60,191 nt of DNA from JBBQKI01 sp038326725 (GCA_038326725.1 JBBQKI010000011.1:1-60191); one strand, 5' to 3'. Shown: positions 42,521 to 51,749, counted from the first letter of the stretch. The notes: generated by a model from the letters alone, not told the origin. Translations and numbers: made by a program.

Positions 42521-43324
42521 TTAGTACCTCCACTGTCTTTCTTTGTTCATTTCTTCTTCGATTTTAAGAACTTCTTTTGGGATTACTTTTAAAAATGAAG
42601 GGTGTTGCTCAATGGCATATTCCATTTTTTCAACAATCTGATCCATGGTATCGTTTTCGTAATCAATATCTAATGGCGGTTTTATTTCCATCGATTGCAA
42701 GATGCCGCGTTTCTTGATACGGATTCCTTTTTTATCAAATGACCTTCGGAAACCATCAATAACAATGGGAACAACAATAGGCTTATTTTGTTTTATAATG
42801 TGAGCCGTTCCGCGCCGGATGGGCCTAAATGGTTTTGTGGTTCCCTGAGGAAAAGTGATTACCCAACCGTCGTTCAAAGCCTTGGTAATACTGCTCACAT
42901 CGCTCATTTTCACTTGCCGGTTTACATCTTTGCCCTTATCGCGCCAAGTTCGTTCAATACTAACGGAACCTGCATAAGCAAATATTTTGGGAAGTATCCC
43001 GCTTTGCATGGTTTCCTTTGCGGCCACAAAATATATATTGAGTTTGGGGTTCCACAAATACCCGATGTTTTTGATGGTATCGTTCCTTCCCTTTAAACTG
43101 GCGTTGAATACATGGAACATGGCCACAACATCTGCAAAATAGGTTTGATGGTTGCTAACGAAAAGCACGTTTGTTTCCGGAAGGTTTTTTATAATCTCGC
43201 TGCCTTCAATTTGCAATTCATTAAAACCTTTAAAGCGACGATGGGTCATCGCGCCAAGGATGCGGATGAGCCACAGTTTCAAAAAAAGATAATGCCCAAA
43301 TGGATTTTTTTTAAAAAGCCCCAT
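42521..43324 (-). CDS. 1-acyl-glycerol-3-phosphate acyltransferase-like protein (PlsC fold)
   Basis: The protein has 267 residues. The fold marks are SNHQTYFADV near 55-64 (catalytic His and Asp), then FPQGTTKP near 150 (substrate motif), and VPIVIDGFRRSF near 180 (a later motif). The first motif has five residues between His and Asp (H-QTYFA-D), where PlsC normally has four. It transfers acyl chains to lysophosphatidate or a related acceptor in membrane lipid synthesis. It is the only acyltransferase of this class in the window. Confidence 0.87.
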   Translation of the reverse strand: MGLFKKNPFGHYLFLKLWLIRILGAMTHRRFKGFNELQIEGSEIIKNLPETNVLFVSNHQTYFADVVAMFHVFNASLKGRNDTIKNIGYLWNPKLNIYFVAAKETMQSGILPKIFAYAGSVSIERTWRDKGKDVNRQVKMSDVSSITKALNDGWVITFPQGTTKPFRPIRRGTAHIIKQNKPIVVPIVIDGFRRSFDKKGIRIKKRGILQSMEIKPPLDIDYENDTMDQIVEKMEYAIEQHPSFLKVIPKEVLKIEEEMNKERQWRY

Positions 43325-43398
43325 AAATTTTTTAATATGGCGATGGTTTTAAATAAATTAAAAAATCAACCGAAGCGCAAAGATACTAAAATAAGCAT

Positions 43399-44040
43399 TT
43401 AGAGTAGTTGTTTCAGCATTTCGCGCACTTCGCTCAATATCATTGCCGTAGCTCCCCAAACCACGTGGCCGTTTACGAAGAAGGCAGGTACTTCAATTTC
43501 TGTTGCGTATGAGGTTGTAAGCTTGGTCGTTATCAAAATTTTATCATCCATAAAAATTGAAATGGGAACTTCTAGCAGGGCTTCCACTTCGGCTTCCTGC
43601 GCCTGAAACCTTGGGGTGTTCGCTGTTATTCCTAAATAGGGCTGCACAAAGTAATCGCTGGGCGGAATGTATATTTCAGTCAACTTTTTTAAAACCGTAA
43701 TTGCTTCCCTCGGAATCCCGATTTCTTCTTCGGTTTCGCGTAAAGCTGTGCCTTGCAACAATTCGTCACCAATTTCAAAACGGCCCCCAGGAAAACCAAT
43801 TTGGGCCGAATGTACGCCCTTGTAGGTTTTTCGTAAAATTAAAATGAGCCTTGTTTCCAGGTTTTCAGCGGGATAAAAAAGGACCATCACCCCGGCTTTT
43901 TTGGCGGTGTTTATTTTATATGCATTTTCCTTCAACTCCTTCAAACGTTCGATAGGGGCCATTTTAAAATGGAAGACTTCGCCGGGAAGTTCCATTTTTG
44001 TTACCTTTATAATCCTTTTTTCAAACTCCCTAAAATTCAT
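43399..44040 (-). CDS. CoA pyrophosphatase, NUDIX family
   Basis: The protein has 213 residues. The Nudix signature is present as GGRFEIGD ... RETEEEIG near 85-110; the preceding LILRKTYKGVHSAQIGFPGG matches the UPF0035 motif that separates CoA pyrophosphatases from other Nudix enzymes. It would hydrolyse CoA or acyl-CoA to 3',5'-ADP and phosphopantetheine. Its ATG is only two bases from the start of the divergently transcribed isomerase gene, so each promoter must lie in or beyond the other coding region. Confidence 0.92.
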   Translation of the reverse strand: MNFREFEKRIIKVTKMELPGEVFHFKMAPIERLKELKENAYKINTAKKAGVMVLFYPAENLETRLILILRKTYKGVHSAQIGFPGGRFEIGDELLQGTALRETEEEIGIPREAITVLKKLTEIYIPPSDYFVQPYLGITANTPRFQAQEAEVEALLEVPISIFMDDKILITTKLTTSYATEIEVPAFFVNGHVVWGATAMILSEVREMLKQLL

Positions 44041-44042
44041 TT

Positions 44043-44762
44043 ATGAAAATTTCGATGTATTTTGTATTAGTTTTTTTAATGCTTTTTATCGGTTGCGAAG
44101 ATAAGAAAAAGGCTTCCCCTACTAAAAACGAAAAAGCCCCGGATATTGAAAACATTCCGATTGAAGACAAAACGCTTTCCGAAGGAAAAAAAGATTCCAC
44201 TTCAAATAAATACCCAAAAATAACTGAAGAAAACCTTGTGCCCTTTCTAACGGAATACGGAAAGGAAAACCCCGAAACAGAAATTTTGATTTCCACCAAT
44301 CATGGGGACATAAAAATTGAATTGTTCACAGACACCCCACTTCACCGCGCCAATTTTGTTTATTTGGTAAAACAGGGCTATTTCAACGATACCTATTTTC
44401 ACCGTGTAGTACCGGATTTTATTATACAGGGCGGCAGCAGCGATAATGCTTCTACTTCCCATAACCGCACCATACTCGGAAAGGATTATTTGCTTCCCGC
44501 TGAAATTACCCGGAATCATGGATATGGTACGGTTTCCGGGGCTAAGGAATACCGCGAAAATCCCAACAAAAAATCCGCTCCCTTTGAGTTTTTCATCTTT
44601 TTGGGCCCTCAAAGCTCAACCTCGCACCTGAATGGGAATTACACTGTTTTCGGGAAAGTAACCCAAGGAATGGAAGTGGTTGAAAAAATAGCTATAGAAA
44701 AAGCGGACGCTGGCGAATGGCCGTTGCAGAATGTCTATATAAAGGCGGAAGTGGTTCGATAA
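44043..44762 (+). CDS. Cyclophilin-type peptidyl-prolyl isomerase, lipoprotein
   Basis: The protein has 239 residues. A lipobox (FIGC, Cys18) follows the signal, then a Lys/Asn-rich linker to about residue 78. The cyclophilin domain covers about 80-238 (DTPLHRANFVYLVKQGYF, FHRVVPDFIIQGG, KVTQGMEVVEKI). It catalyses cis-trans isomerisation of prolyl bonds in exported proteins and so helps them fold in the periplasm. The domain carries an insert around EITRNHGYGTVSGAKEYR. The gene is convergent with the RDD gene. Confidence 0.93.
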   Translation: MKISMYFVLVFLMLFIGCEDKKKASPTKNEKAPDIENIPIEDKTLSEGKKDSTSNKYPKITEENLVPFLTEYGKENPETEILISTNHGDIKIELFTDTPLHRANFVYLVKQGYFNDTYFHRVVPDFIIQGGSSDNASTSHNRTILGKDYLLPAEITRNHGYGTVSGAKEYRENPNKKSAPFEFFIFLGPQSSTSHLNGNYTVFGKVTQGMEVVEKIAIEKADAGEWPLQNVYIKAEVVR

Positions 44763-44765
44763 AAT

Positions 44766-45482
44766 TTACAACCCTTGCGTATAAAAATTATAATCCTTGA
44801 CCACTCGGTCCAAAAACAAAATTGGGGTTTCCTCTGGGGTTATTTCCATCACTTTTGAAACCCGTTTTGCAAGTTTCAAAACAACGTTGTGGTTACCGTT
44901 ATAGCGGGCTTCAGTAAAAACATTTTTAATGGTTTGCATTTCGATATCGTTGAAAACCGTTACTTGGGGATATTTGGGGACATAGCCATCGGGAATATCC
45001 ATTAAAATGGTCTGTGAAAAACCCACCCGTTGTTTTTCGGAAATTACAGTGGTAGCGGCAGCAATATCGCCAACTCTTTGTCCTTTGCCGTTCAATAAAA
45101 TTGTGACCAAAGCCACCCCGCCGCCGCTTGCGCCAATATCAATAAGCCTGAGTAGCCAACGCAACAAATAATTGGAAAATTCAGGTTTAGAGCCATCCAG
45201 TTTTACAACTCTTATTTTCATCACTGCTTTCCCGGGGCTTTGACCGTTCCAGAACATTTCCCACAATAAATGGTAAAGGATTGGCGGAAGGGTGAATGTC
45301 ATCATCATTATAAAAACATTTTCTTCCAAAATAAGAAGATATGCATTTATAATAGCCATTAAAATAATATAACAACCAATGAGAAGCAAATCCAAAAGAA
45401 AGGCCAAACACCTATCAACCACCCCGGCAGTGTTTTGAACAATGTTTACATTTTGCGCTGTTTCTATTTGAAAATTATCCAT
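44766..45482 (-). CDS. RDD-family membrane protein
   Basis: The protein has 238 residues. The RDD domain lies at about 18-150: VVDRCLAFLLDLLLIG (Arg-Asp motif), a second helix near 55-75, and QSPGKAVMKIRVV with a third helix near 115-130. The C-terminal 80 residues are soluble. RDD proteins are thought to be transporters or membrane adaptors, with unclear function. It is divergent from the SpoIIM gene with 34 bases between and opens the conserved RDD-SpoIIM-MoxR-DUF58 cluster. Confidence 0.88.
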   Translation of the reverse strand: MDNFQIETAQNVNIVQNTAGVVDRCLAFLLDLLLIGCYIILMAIINAYLLILEENVFIMMMTFTLPPILYHLLWEMFWNGQSPGKAVMKIRVVKLDGSKPEFSNYLLRWLLRLIDIGASGGGVALVTILLNGKGQRVGDIAAATTVISEKQRVGFSQTILMDIPDGYVPKYPQVTVFNDIEMQTIKNVFTEARYNGNHNVVLKLAKRVSKVMEITPEETPILFLDRVVKDYNFYTQGL

Positions 45483-45516
45483 TTAATATGTTTCTTTGGC
45501 AAAACTACACGAAAGA

Positions 45517-46488
45517 ATGCGCGAAGCCGCTTTTGCGAAGCAAAATAAGGATAAATGGTTAGAATTTGAAAGTGCACTGCGCAATAATCTTCAAATGGAT
45601 CCGGACCACATAAGCTCACTTTATGTTGAGGTTACGGACCATTTAAGCTACGCCCAAACCTTTTACCCCAAAAGCAATACGTTGCAATACCTCAACGGGC
45701 TTTCCGTGTTGGCGCATCAAAAAATATACAAGACAAAACGGGAATCGCGCTCCCGTTTTATCACATTTTATACCCATGAATTTCCCTTGTTTTTTTCTAA
45801 ATACCACAAACAGTTGGCGATTGCCTTTGCAACATTTATTTTATTTGCCATTGTAGGGGCATATTCCTCGGCTACCGATACGGATTTTGTCCGCCTCATT
45901 TTGGGCGATGCTTACGTAAACATGACCCTTTCCAACATCGAAGCGGGCGACCCTATGAGGGTTTATAAGGAAATGGGGGAAGTGGATATGTTTTTGGGGA
46001 TTACCATAAATAATATCAGGGTTGCTTTAATGGCCTTTACTTTCGGAATTTTCCTTGGCTTGGGAACCCTTTTTATTTTAATGCGGAACGCGATTATGTT
46101 GGGTTCCTTCCAGTTTTTCTTTTATGAAAAAGGCCTGCTGTGGGAATCTGCCCGCACCATTTGGATTCACGGCACGATTGAAATTTCCGTAATTATTATT
46201 GCCGGCTGCGCAGGATTGGTTTTGGGGAACAGTATCCTTTTTCCGGGAACTTATACGAGGTTACAATCCTTTACCCGTGGAGCAAAAGATGGGCTAAAAA
46301 TCATGCTCAGCACCGTCCCGTTTTTTATAATTGCCGGATTTTTGGAAGGCTTCGTAACACGTCAAACCCAAATGCCGGATTGGCTTGCTATTATCATTAT
46401 AGGCAGTTCTTTGGCTTTTATCATTTTCTATTATATAATTTATCCCATAAAACTAAAACGCAATGTTGAACGAACCCATTCAATTTAA
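45517..46488 (+). CDS. Stage II sporulation protein M-like membrane protein
   Basis: The protein has 323 residues from ATG at 45517 (MREAAFAKQNKDKW, a family-typical start); an in-frame TTG at 45496 is rejected. A soluble helical part of about 100 residues is followed by five or six membrane helices, with a cluster of SpoIIM/DUF95 motifs (ITINNIRVALMAFTFGIF, IHGTIEISVIIIAG). In sporulating bacteria SpoIIM recruits peptidoglycan hydrolases; in non-sporulating bacteria its role is unknown. The next gene overlaps it by 26 bases, so translation is coupled. Confidence 0.9.
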   Translation: MREAAFAKQNKDKWLEFESALRNNLQMDPDHISSLYVEVTDHLSYAQTFYPKSNTLQYLNGLSVLAHQKIYKTKRESRSRFITFYTHEFPLFFSKYHKQLAIAFATFILFAIVGAYSSATDTDFVRLILGDAYVNMTLSNIEAGDPMRVYKEMGEVDMFLGITINNIRVALMAFTFGIFLGLGTLFILMRNAIMLGSFQFFFYEKGLLWESARTIWIHGTIEISVIIIAGCAGLVLGNSILFPGTYTRLQSFTRGAKDGLKIMLSTVPFFIIAGFLEGFVTRQTQMPDWLAIIIIGSSLAFIIFYYIIYPIKLKRNVERTHSI

Positions 46489-47338
46489 AAAACAGCGTGA
46501 GCTGGGAAGCATCCTTTCGGACGCCTTTACTTTTATCCGTCAAAACTGGAAACCCCTGTTTGGCTTAATTTTTAAAATAGCAGGCCCGGCCTTGCTTATC
46601 ATGTTGGCTGCCTATATTTACTACATGATGACCACACTCAACGGTTTGGAAGATATCTTTTCGGGAATGGGAAGCAATTTCGAAAACTTTACTACAAATA
46701 CTTTCATTTCAATTTTCATCATGCTCTTCGCGGCGGTAATTTTTTACAGTTTATTGAACGGGACAATCCTGCATTACATAAAATCATATATAAAAAATAA
46801 TGGTGTCGTGAAAAATGATGAAGTAAATTCTGGGGTCAAGAAAAATTTTTGGAGCTTGGTGGGACTTAGTTTTATGATTTCAATAATGATAGCTTTCGGG
46901 TTCATTTTATGTATTGTTCCCGGAATTTATTTAGGAGTTGTACTTGCTACCACCTTTTCCATTGTTGTTTTTGAAAATAAGGGTGCCATGGATGCAATAC
47001 AATACAGTTTCGATTTGATAAAATATGAATGGTGGATCACTTTCGCCACTTTATTGGTCGTGCTTTTACTGTATTATTTTATCGCCTTCATTTTCCAAAT
47101 TCCCCAATACATTTACATTTTCATAAAAGCATTCACCGCGAACGAGGAAATTTCGGCCGATCCCACAACCATGTTCGATGGAGTTTATGTGGCACTCACT
47201 TCCATCGGGATGGTTTTTCAATATCTGTTGTACAGCCTCATCGTTATATGCACAGCCTTCGTATATTTTAATTTGAACGAAAGGAAAAACTTTACCGGAA
47301 CCATGGAAACCATTGATGAAATTGGGAGCGGGCGATAA
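46463..47338 (+). CDS. Membrane protein of the MoxR/DUF58 cluster
   Basis: The protein has 291 residues and about six hydrophobic helices (for example LFGLIFKIAGPALLIMLAAY, ISIFIMLFAAVIFYSLL, FGFILCIVPGIYLGVVLATT). It begins inside the SpoIIM gene and is followed at 36 bases by the DUF4129 gene. The family is conserved at this position in related bacteria but has no known activity. A transporter-like or scaffold role is a guess. Confidence 0.85.
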   Translation: MLNEPIQFKKQRELGSILSDAFTFIRQNWKPLFGLIFKIAGPALLIMLAAYIYYMMTTLNGLEDIFSGMGSNFENFTTNTFISIFIMLFAAVIFYSLLNGTILHYIKSYIKNNGVVKNDEVNSGVKKNFWSLVGLSFMISIMIAFGFILCIVPGIYLGVVLATTFSIVVFENKGAMDAIQYSFDLIKYEWWITFATLLVVLLLYYFIAFIFQIPQYIYIFIKAFTANEEISADPTTMFDGVYVALTSIGMVFQYLLYSLIVICTAFVYFNLNERKNFTGTMETIDEIGSGR

Positions 47339-47373
47339 TTAGTAGTGATGGCCGTGGCCAAATGAAATAATAT

Positions 47374-48150
47374 ATGGGCAGCTTTTTTTTTAAAATCCTC
47401 TTTTTAATTGCTTTATTAGCGAATACGCCGGCATTAGCGAATAATCCTCAGGACTCGATTGCTCCCCAAACTGAAAAAATTGTCCGTTTTGATACTGATA
47501 GCGAAGTGCTACCATTTAAATTTAATGATGAAATAATTGAAGGATACCAAAACGATCCGGCATTTAATTACACCGAAATAGTTGCAGAAGAAAATTGGTG
47601 GAGCCAGTTTAAACATTGGTTGTGGGGAGGTTGGTTGGCTTTTTGGAATTGGCTTTTGGGCGATTATGAAGCGGGAGGGTTCGTGGCCTTTATCATTCAA
47701 ATCTTGCCGTACATTATCGTTTTTGGGATTCTCGTTTTCATTGTTTGGCTTTTTTTTAAACTCAATCCCGGGGCACATTTTTTAAAAACGAAGGAAATTC
47801 CAACCGTCTTTTTTTCAGAAGAGGAAGAAATTATCAAACGAAAAAACATTCGGGAATTGATTCAAAAAGCCCTTGCCAACAAAGATTATAGGCTTGCGGT
47901 ACGCTATTATTATTTGCTAATTTTGAAAAACCTTTCGGCGGCAGAAATAATTTCTTACGAATTCGATAAAACCAACAACGATTATATTGCAGAAATCAAG
48001 TCGGAAAACATCAATTCCGATTTCAAAAAAGCTACTGTTCTATACGATTATATCTGGTACGGCAATTTTGCTGTCACCGAGACGGATTACAACAAAGCCC
48101 AAAAAACCTTCTTCCATTTGGAGCAGCAAATCCCAAAAACCATTGACTAA
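47374..48150 (+). CDS. DUF4129-domain membrane protein
   Basis: The protein has 258 residues. A signal-like segment stands at 5-22, a central membrane helix near 108-130, and the DUF4129 domain at the C-terminus (KRKNIRELIQKALANKDYRLA, ILYDYIWYGN-like end). DUF4129 is often linked to transglutaminase-like or MoxR operons. It may couple MoxR/DUF58 activity to an envelope target; that is inference. The next gene starts on a TTG inside this gene's last codons. Confidence 0.87.
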   Translation: MGSFFFKILFLIALLANTPALANNPQDSIAPQTEKIVRFDTDSEVLPFKFNDEIIEGYQNDPAFNYTEIVAEENWWSQFKHWLWGGWLAFWNWLLGDYEAGGFVAFIIQILPYIIVFGILVFIVWLFFKLNPGAHFLKTKEIPTVFFSEEEEIIKRKNIRELIQKALANKDYRLAVRYYYLLILKNLSAAEIISYEFDKTNNDYIAEIKSENINSDFKKATVLYDYIWYGNFAVTETDYNKAQKTFFHLEQQIPKTID

Positions 48151-49360
48151 GTTTCAAAAAACATTCCTGCTCTTTTTCCTGCTTTTGTTGGCGGCATTGG
48201 TTTATTTGGAATCAATAAAACCGCAGCCAATAAGCTGGTTCCCCAGTTATGCGAAGGAAGACAGGATTCCATACGGCACTTTCGTTTTATTCGATTTGTT
48301 GAAAGAAAATTTTAAAACCGATTTTGAGGAAATCAACCAACCCCCCTTCGAAGTTTTGAAGGATTCCAGTTTCAACGGGACATATCTCTTTATAAACAAC
48401 CAAGTAGATTTTGACGAAACCGAAGTGGAAAGTCTTTTGGCTTGGGCGGAGGCCGGGAACACGGTTTTTGTTTCAGCCAATTACCACAGCGAAAATTTAT
48501 TGGACACTTTGAAATTGGAAATGGCTTCTGCCTTCGAATTTGACCAAATTCAAACTGAACCTTTATTGAATCTCATCAACAAAAAACTCACTTCCCCCAC
48601 TCCATTTCATTTAAAACGAAATGTGGACATTCGGTATTTTGATGAAATTGATACGCTTTCGCAAACTGTTTTAGGGGTTACGCAAGTTTTTAATGATACC
48701 TTAAAAATCACGGAACCACTCATTAATTTCATAAAAGCCCCCGTGGGGAAAGGTGAAATTTACCTGCACGCACAGCCTGAAATCTTCAGTAATTTTTTCC
48801 TTCTTTCCGAAGAAAATGCGGTGCATTCGCAAAATGTCCTTTCGTATTTGAACAATGGGGGAAAAATTCATTGGGACGATTATTACAAGACCGGAAAGCA
48901 TATCAACATTTCGCCATTACGGGTTTTGTTGGGCAACAAATTTTTAAAATGGGCTTATTATTTTGTTTTGTTCGGTGCGTTTTTGTTTATAATTTTTGAG
49001 GGGAAACGCAAACAGCGAAGTATCCCGGTAGTTGTCCCACTCACCAATAAATCCTACGAATATGCCCGCACCGTTGCTGGGATGTATTTGAATAAAAATG
49101 GAAACCGATTAATAGCAAAAAAACAGATTGCCCTATTTTTGGAATTCATCCGAACGCGCCTCCGGTTACCCACCGAAATAATCAACGCTAGGTTTATTTC
49201 AGCAGTTGCCGCCCGAAGCGGAAATACCGAAGACGCCACGAAAAAGCTTTTTGTTTTTATTGAAAAAATTGAAAGCCAAACCATAATAACCAATGAAGAT
49301 TTATTGAAATTGTATCGCGAAATAACAGATTATAAAAAGAAAACTGATGGAAAATACTGA
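48143..49360 (+). CDS. DUF4350-domain membrane protein
   Basis: The protein has 405 residues from TTG at 48143, which overlaps the stop of the preceding gene (48148-48150). The open frame runs back to 47987, but that part is a shadow of the DUF4129 gene. A membrane helix near 6-24 is followed by a large soluble domain (DUF4350, about 30-250), a second helix near 275-292, and a charged tail. The fold of DUF4350 resembles GATase-like/ABC-type-associated proteins. Substrate and role unknown. Confidence 0.86.
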   Translation: MTKFQKTFLLFFLLLLAALVYLESIKPQPISWFPSYAKEDRIPYGTFVLFDLLKENFKTDFEEINQPPFEVLKDSSFNGTYLFINNQVDFDETEVESLLAWAEAGNTVFVSANYHSENLLDTLKLEMASAFEFDQIQTEPLLNLINKKLTSPTPFHLKRNVDIRYFDEIDTLSQTVLGVTQVFNDTLKITEPLINFIKAPVGKGEIYLHAQPEIFSNFFLLSEENAVHSQNVLSYLNNGGKIHWDDYYKTGKHINISPLRVLLGNKFLKWAYYFVLFGAFLFIIFEGKRKQRSIPVVVPLTNKSYEYARTVAGMYLNKNGNRLIAKKQIALFLEFIRTRLRLPTEIINARFISAVAARSGNTEDATKKLFVFIEKIESQTIITNEDLLKLYREITDYKKKTDGKY

Positions 49361-50345
49361 AACACAAAACGAGGAACTGCACTTTAACAACCGCATTCCG
49401 CTGGAAGAACTGAAAATTGCCGTTGATGATATAAAATCGCAATTATCCAAAATCATTATTGGGCAAGAAGATTTTATAGAATTATTAATAGTAAGCCTTT
49501 TGGCAAACGGCCACGTGTTGATTGAGGGCGTTCCCGGGATAGCAAAAACCATTACGGCAAAATTGTTCGCTAAAACGCTAAAAACCAATTTCAGTCGGAT
49601 TCAATTCACTCCGGATCTTATGCCCAGCGATGTTTTGGGAACTTCTGTTTTGAATTCAAAAACTTCTGAATTTGAGTTTAAAAAGGGACCAATTTTTTCC
49701 AATGTGGTTTTAATAGATGAAATAAACCGCGCACCCGCCAAAACCCAAGCCGCGCTTTTTGAAGTGATGGAAGAGCGCCAAATAACGATGGACGGTCAAA
49801 AATATTTAATGGAATATCCGTTCCTAATTTTGGCCACCCAAAACCCGATTGAGCAGGAAGGAACTTATGCTCTGCCCGAAGCGCAACTGGACCGCTTTCT
49901 ATTTAAAATAAAAGTGGGCTACCCAAACCTCGAAGAAGAGATACTGATCTTAAAAACCCACCACGATCGAAAACAAGCTGTCCCCGAAGATCAAATTACC
50001 GGCGTACTAAGTGCGGAAGCTTTAAAAACGTTTCGCGCGCAGGTACAAGAGATTTTGATTGAGGATAAAATTTTCAGTTACATCGCCCAGATTGTTGACA
50101 AAACCCGAAACCATCCCCATTTATATTTGGGCGGTTCGCCCCGGGCTTCATTGGCAATTATGAATTCTGCCAAGGCTTTTGCCGCCATTAATAGTCGCGA
50201 TTTTGTTACACCGGATGACGTTAAAAAATCGCTTGCCCCGGTATTGCGCCATCGTATTATCCTTTCACCGGAACGCGAAATGGAGGGAATGACGGCCGAA
50301 ACGGTAATCGATATTATTTCGCAATCCATAGAAATACCCCGCTAA
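49347..50345 (+). CDS. MoxR-family AAA+ ATPase
   Basis: The protein has 332 residues. Walker A is GVPGIAKT near residue 58, Walker B LIDEINRAPAKTQAALFEV near 125, sensor 1 LATQNPIEQEGTYALPEAQ near 165, and the arginine finger/lid region near 260-320. MoxR ATPases act as chaperones that mature or assemble VWA- or DUF58-type partners, often membrane bound. It overlaps the DUF4350 gene by 14 bases and is followed by the DUF58 gene one base later. Confidence 0.95.
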   Translation: MENTETQNEELHFNNRIPLEELKIAVDDIKSQLSKIIIGQEDFIELLIVSLLANGHVLIEGVPGIAKTITAKLFAKTLKTNFSRIQFTPDLMPSDVLGTSVLNSKTSEFEFKKGPIFSNVVLIDEINRAPAKTQAALFEVMEERQITMDGQKYLMEYPFLILATQNPIEQEGTYALPEAQLDRFLFKIKVGYPNLEEEILILKTHHDRKQAVPEDQITGVLSAEALKTFRAQVQEILIEDKIFSYIAQIVDKTRNHPHLYLGGSPRASLAIMNSAKAFAAINSRDFVTPDDVKKSLAPVLRHRIILSPEREMEGMTAETVIDIISQSIEIPR

Positions 50346-50346
50346 G

Positions 50347-51678
50347 TTGATACGCTTTTTAAAAACCTTTTACCTTACCCCTCGCTTTTTTTATGCGCTG
50401 ACAGGCCTTGCAATCCTGTTTTTGATTTCTTATTGGTTTCAGCCTTTATATCCGATTGTTTGGTTGATGGTTTTTATTTTGACAATACTTATTTTAATGG
50501 AGAGCAGTATGCTGTTCGGTAAAAATGGGCTGAATGGAGAGCGGATATTGCCTGAAAAATTTTCGAACAGTGACCCGAATGAAGTGGTAGTAAAGGTTTT
50601 CAATAATTATAGTTTTAAAATTGAAGTTGCTATAATTGATGAATTACCAGTTCAATTTCAAAAAAGGGATTTTTTCCTAAAAATCAATTTGCCCGGAAAA
50701 GAAAGAAACACCATTCAATATTATGTCCGACCGGTGGATCGTGGCGAATATTTTTTTGGGAATTTGAACTGCTATGCCTCTACGATTATTGGGTTGACCC
50801 GGCGAAGATTTACGTTCAATAAAGAGCAAATAGTAAAAGTTTACCCCTCTTTTATTCAAATGAAAAAGTATGATTTTTTGGCCATAGACAATCGGTTGGC
50901 GCAAACGGGACTTAAAAAAATCCGGCGTATCGGACATACGATGGAGTTTGAACAAATAAAGGAATACGTGGTGGGCGACGATGTGCGGACACTTAATTGG
51001 AAAGCTACCGCAAAACATGGCCGGTTAATGACCAACCAGTTTCAGGACGAAAAAATGCAGCCCATTTATTCCATTATCGATACGGGAAGGGTAATGAAAA
51101 TGCCGTTTAATGGGCTTAATCTTCTGGATTATGCCATCAACAGTACCTTGGCTTTTTCCAACATTGCGCTGAAAAAAAACGATAAAGTGGGATTGATTGA
51201 TTTTTCAAATAAGATTGGAAATTTCCTGCCTGCACAAGCCAAAAAGACCTATTTGAATGTTATATTGGAAACACTTTATAATATTGATACCAAATTTTTG
51301 GACGCGGATTATGGTATTTTGCAAACCTTGATAAAAAGGCGTATAACCCAGCGCAGCCTTTTGCTTTTATATACCAATTTTGAACACATTTCTGCCCTGC
51401 GCAGGCAACTCCCCTATTTACAGGCCATCGCAAAAAAGCACATTTTGGTGGTTATATTTTTTGAGAATACCGAGCTGAAAACTTTAAGTCAAAAAGAGGC
51501 GGAAAATTTATCGGAAATTGCGGACCAAACCATAGCGCAACAGTTTGAACTCGATAAAAAGCTAATGGTGCGCGAACTTCAGCAGCGCGGTATACAAACA
51601 GTGCTGACGGAGCCGGAAAACCTTACCGTGAATACCATTAATAAATATTTGGAGATAAAGGCGCGCGGGTTGTTTTAA
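50347..51678 (+). CDS. DUF58-domain protein
   Basis: The protein has 443 residues from TTG at 50347; no ATG nearby would keep the membrane segments. Two helices at about 13-30 and 33-50 anchor the protein. The DUF58 motif GDDVRTLNWKATAKHGRLM is near 210-230, followed by a von Willebrand A-like fold near 240-400. DUF58 proteins are the usual partners of MoxR ATPases and carry a MIDAS-like site; here SIIDTGR near 245 could supply part of it. It is the last gene of the cluster. Confidence 0.91.
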   Translation: MIRFLKTFYLTPRFFYALTGLAILFLISYWFQPLYPIVWLMVFILTILILMESSMLFGKNGLNGERILPEKFSNSDPNEVVVKVFNNYSFKIEVAIIDELPVQFQKRDFFLKINLPGKERNTIQYYVRPVDRGEYFFGNLNCYASTIIGLTRRRFTFNKEQIVKVYPSFIQMKKYDFLAIDNRLAQTGLKKIRRIGHTMEFEQIKEYVVGDDVRTLNWKATAKHGRLMTNQFQDEKMQPIYSIIDTGRVMKMPFNGLNLLDYAINSTLAFSNIALKKNDKVGLIDFSNKIGNFLPAQAKKTYLNVILETLYNIDTKFLDADYGILQTLIKRRITQRSLLLLYTNFEHISALRRQLPYLQAIAKKHILVVIFFENTELKTLSQKEAENLSEIADQTIAQQFELDKKLMVRELQQRGIQTVLTEPENLTVNTINKYLEIKARGLF

Positions 51679-51741
51679 TTATTTCAAATAGTCAAAAACT
51701 TCAAAATTCCGAAAGCCTATAATTTTTATTGATGAAAGGGT

Positions 51742-51749
51742 TACCTTTG
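51742..51749 (+). promoter_or_regulatory. Candidate -7 box of oxyR
   Basis: TACCTTTG matches TAnnTTTG, 16 bases before the ATG at 51766. A -33 TTTG is not evident. Confidence 0.45.

Noticed and set aside
45496..45516. TTG start for the SpoIIM-like protein
   Set aside because: ATG at 45517 gives a family-typical N-terminus and correct length.
47987..48142. Longer N-terminus of the DUF4350 protein
   Set aside because: The upstream part is a frame-shifted shadow of the DUF4129 gene and carries no domain; the TTG at 48143 gives a normal membrane start.
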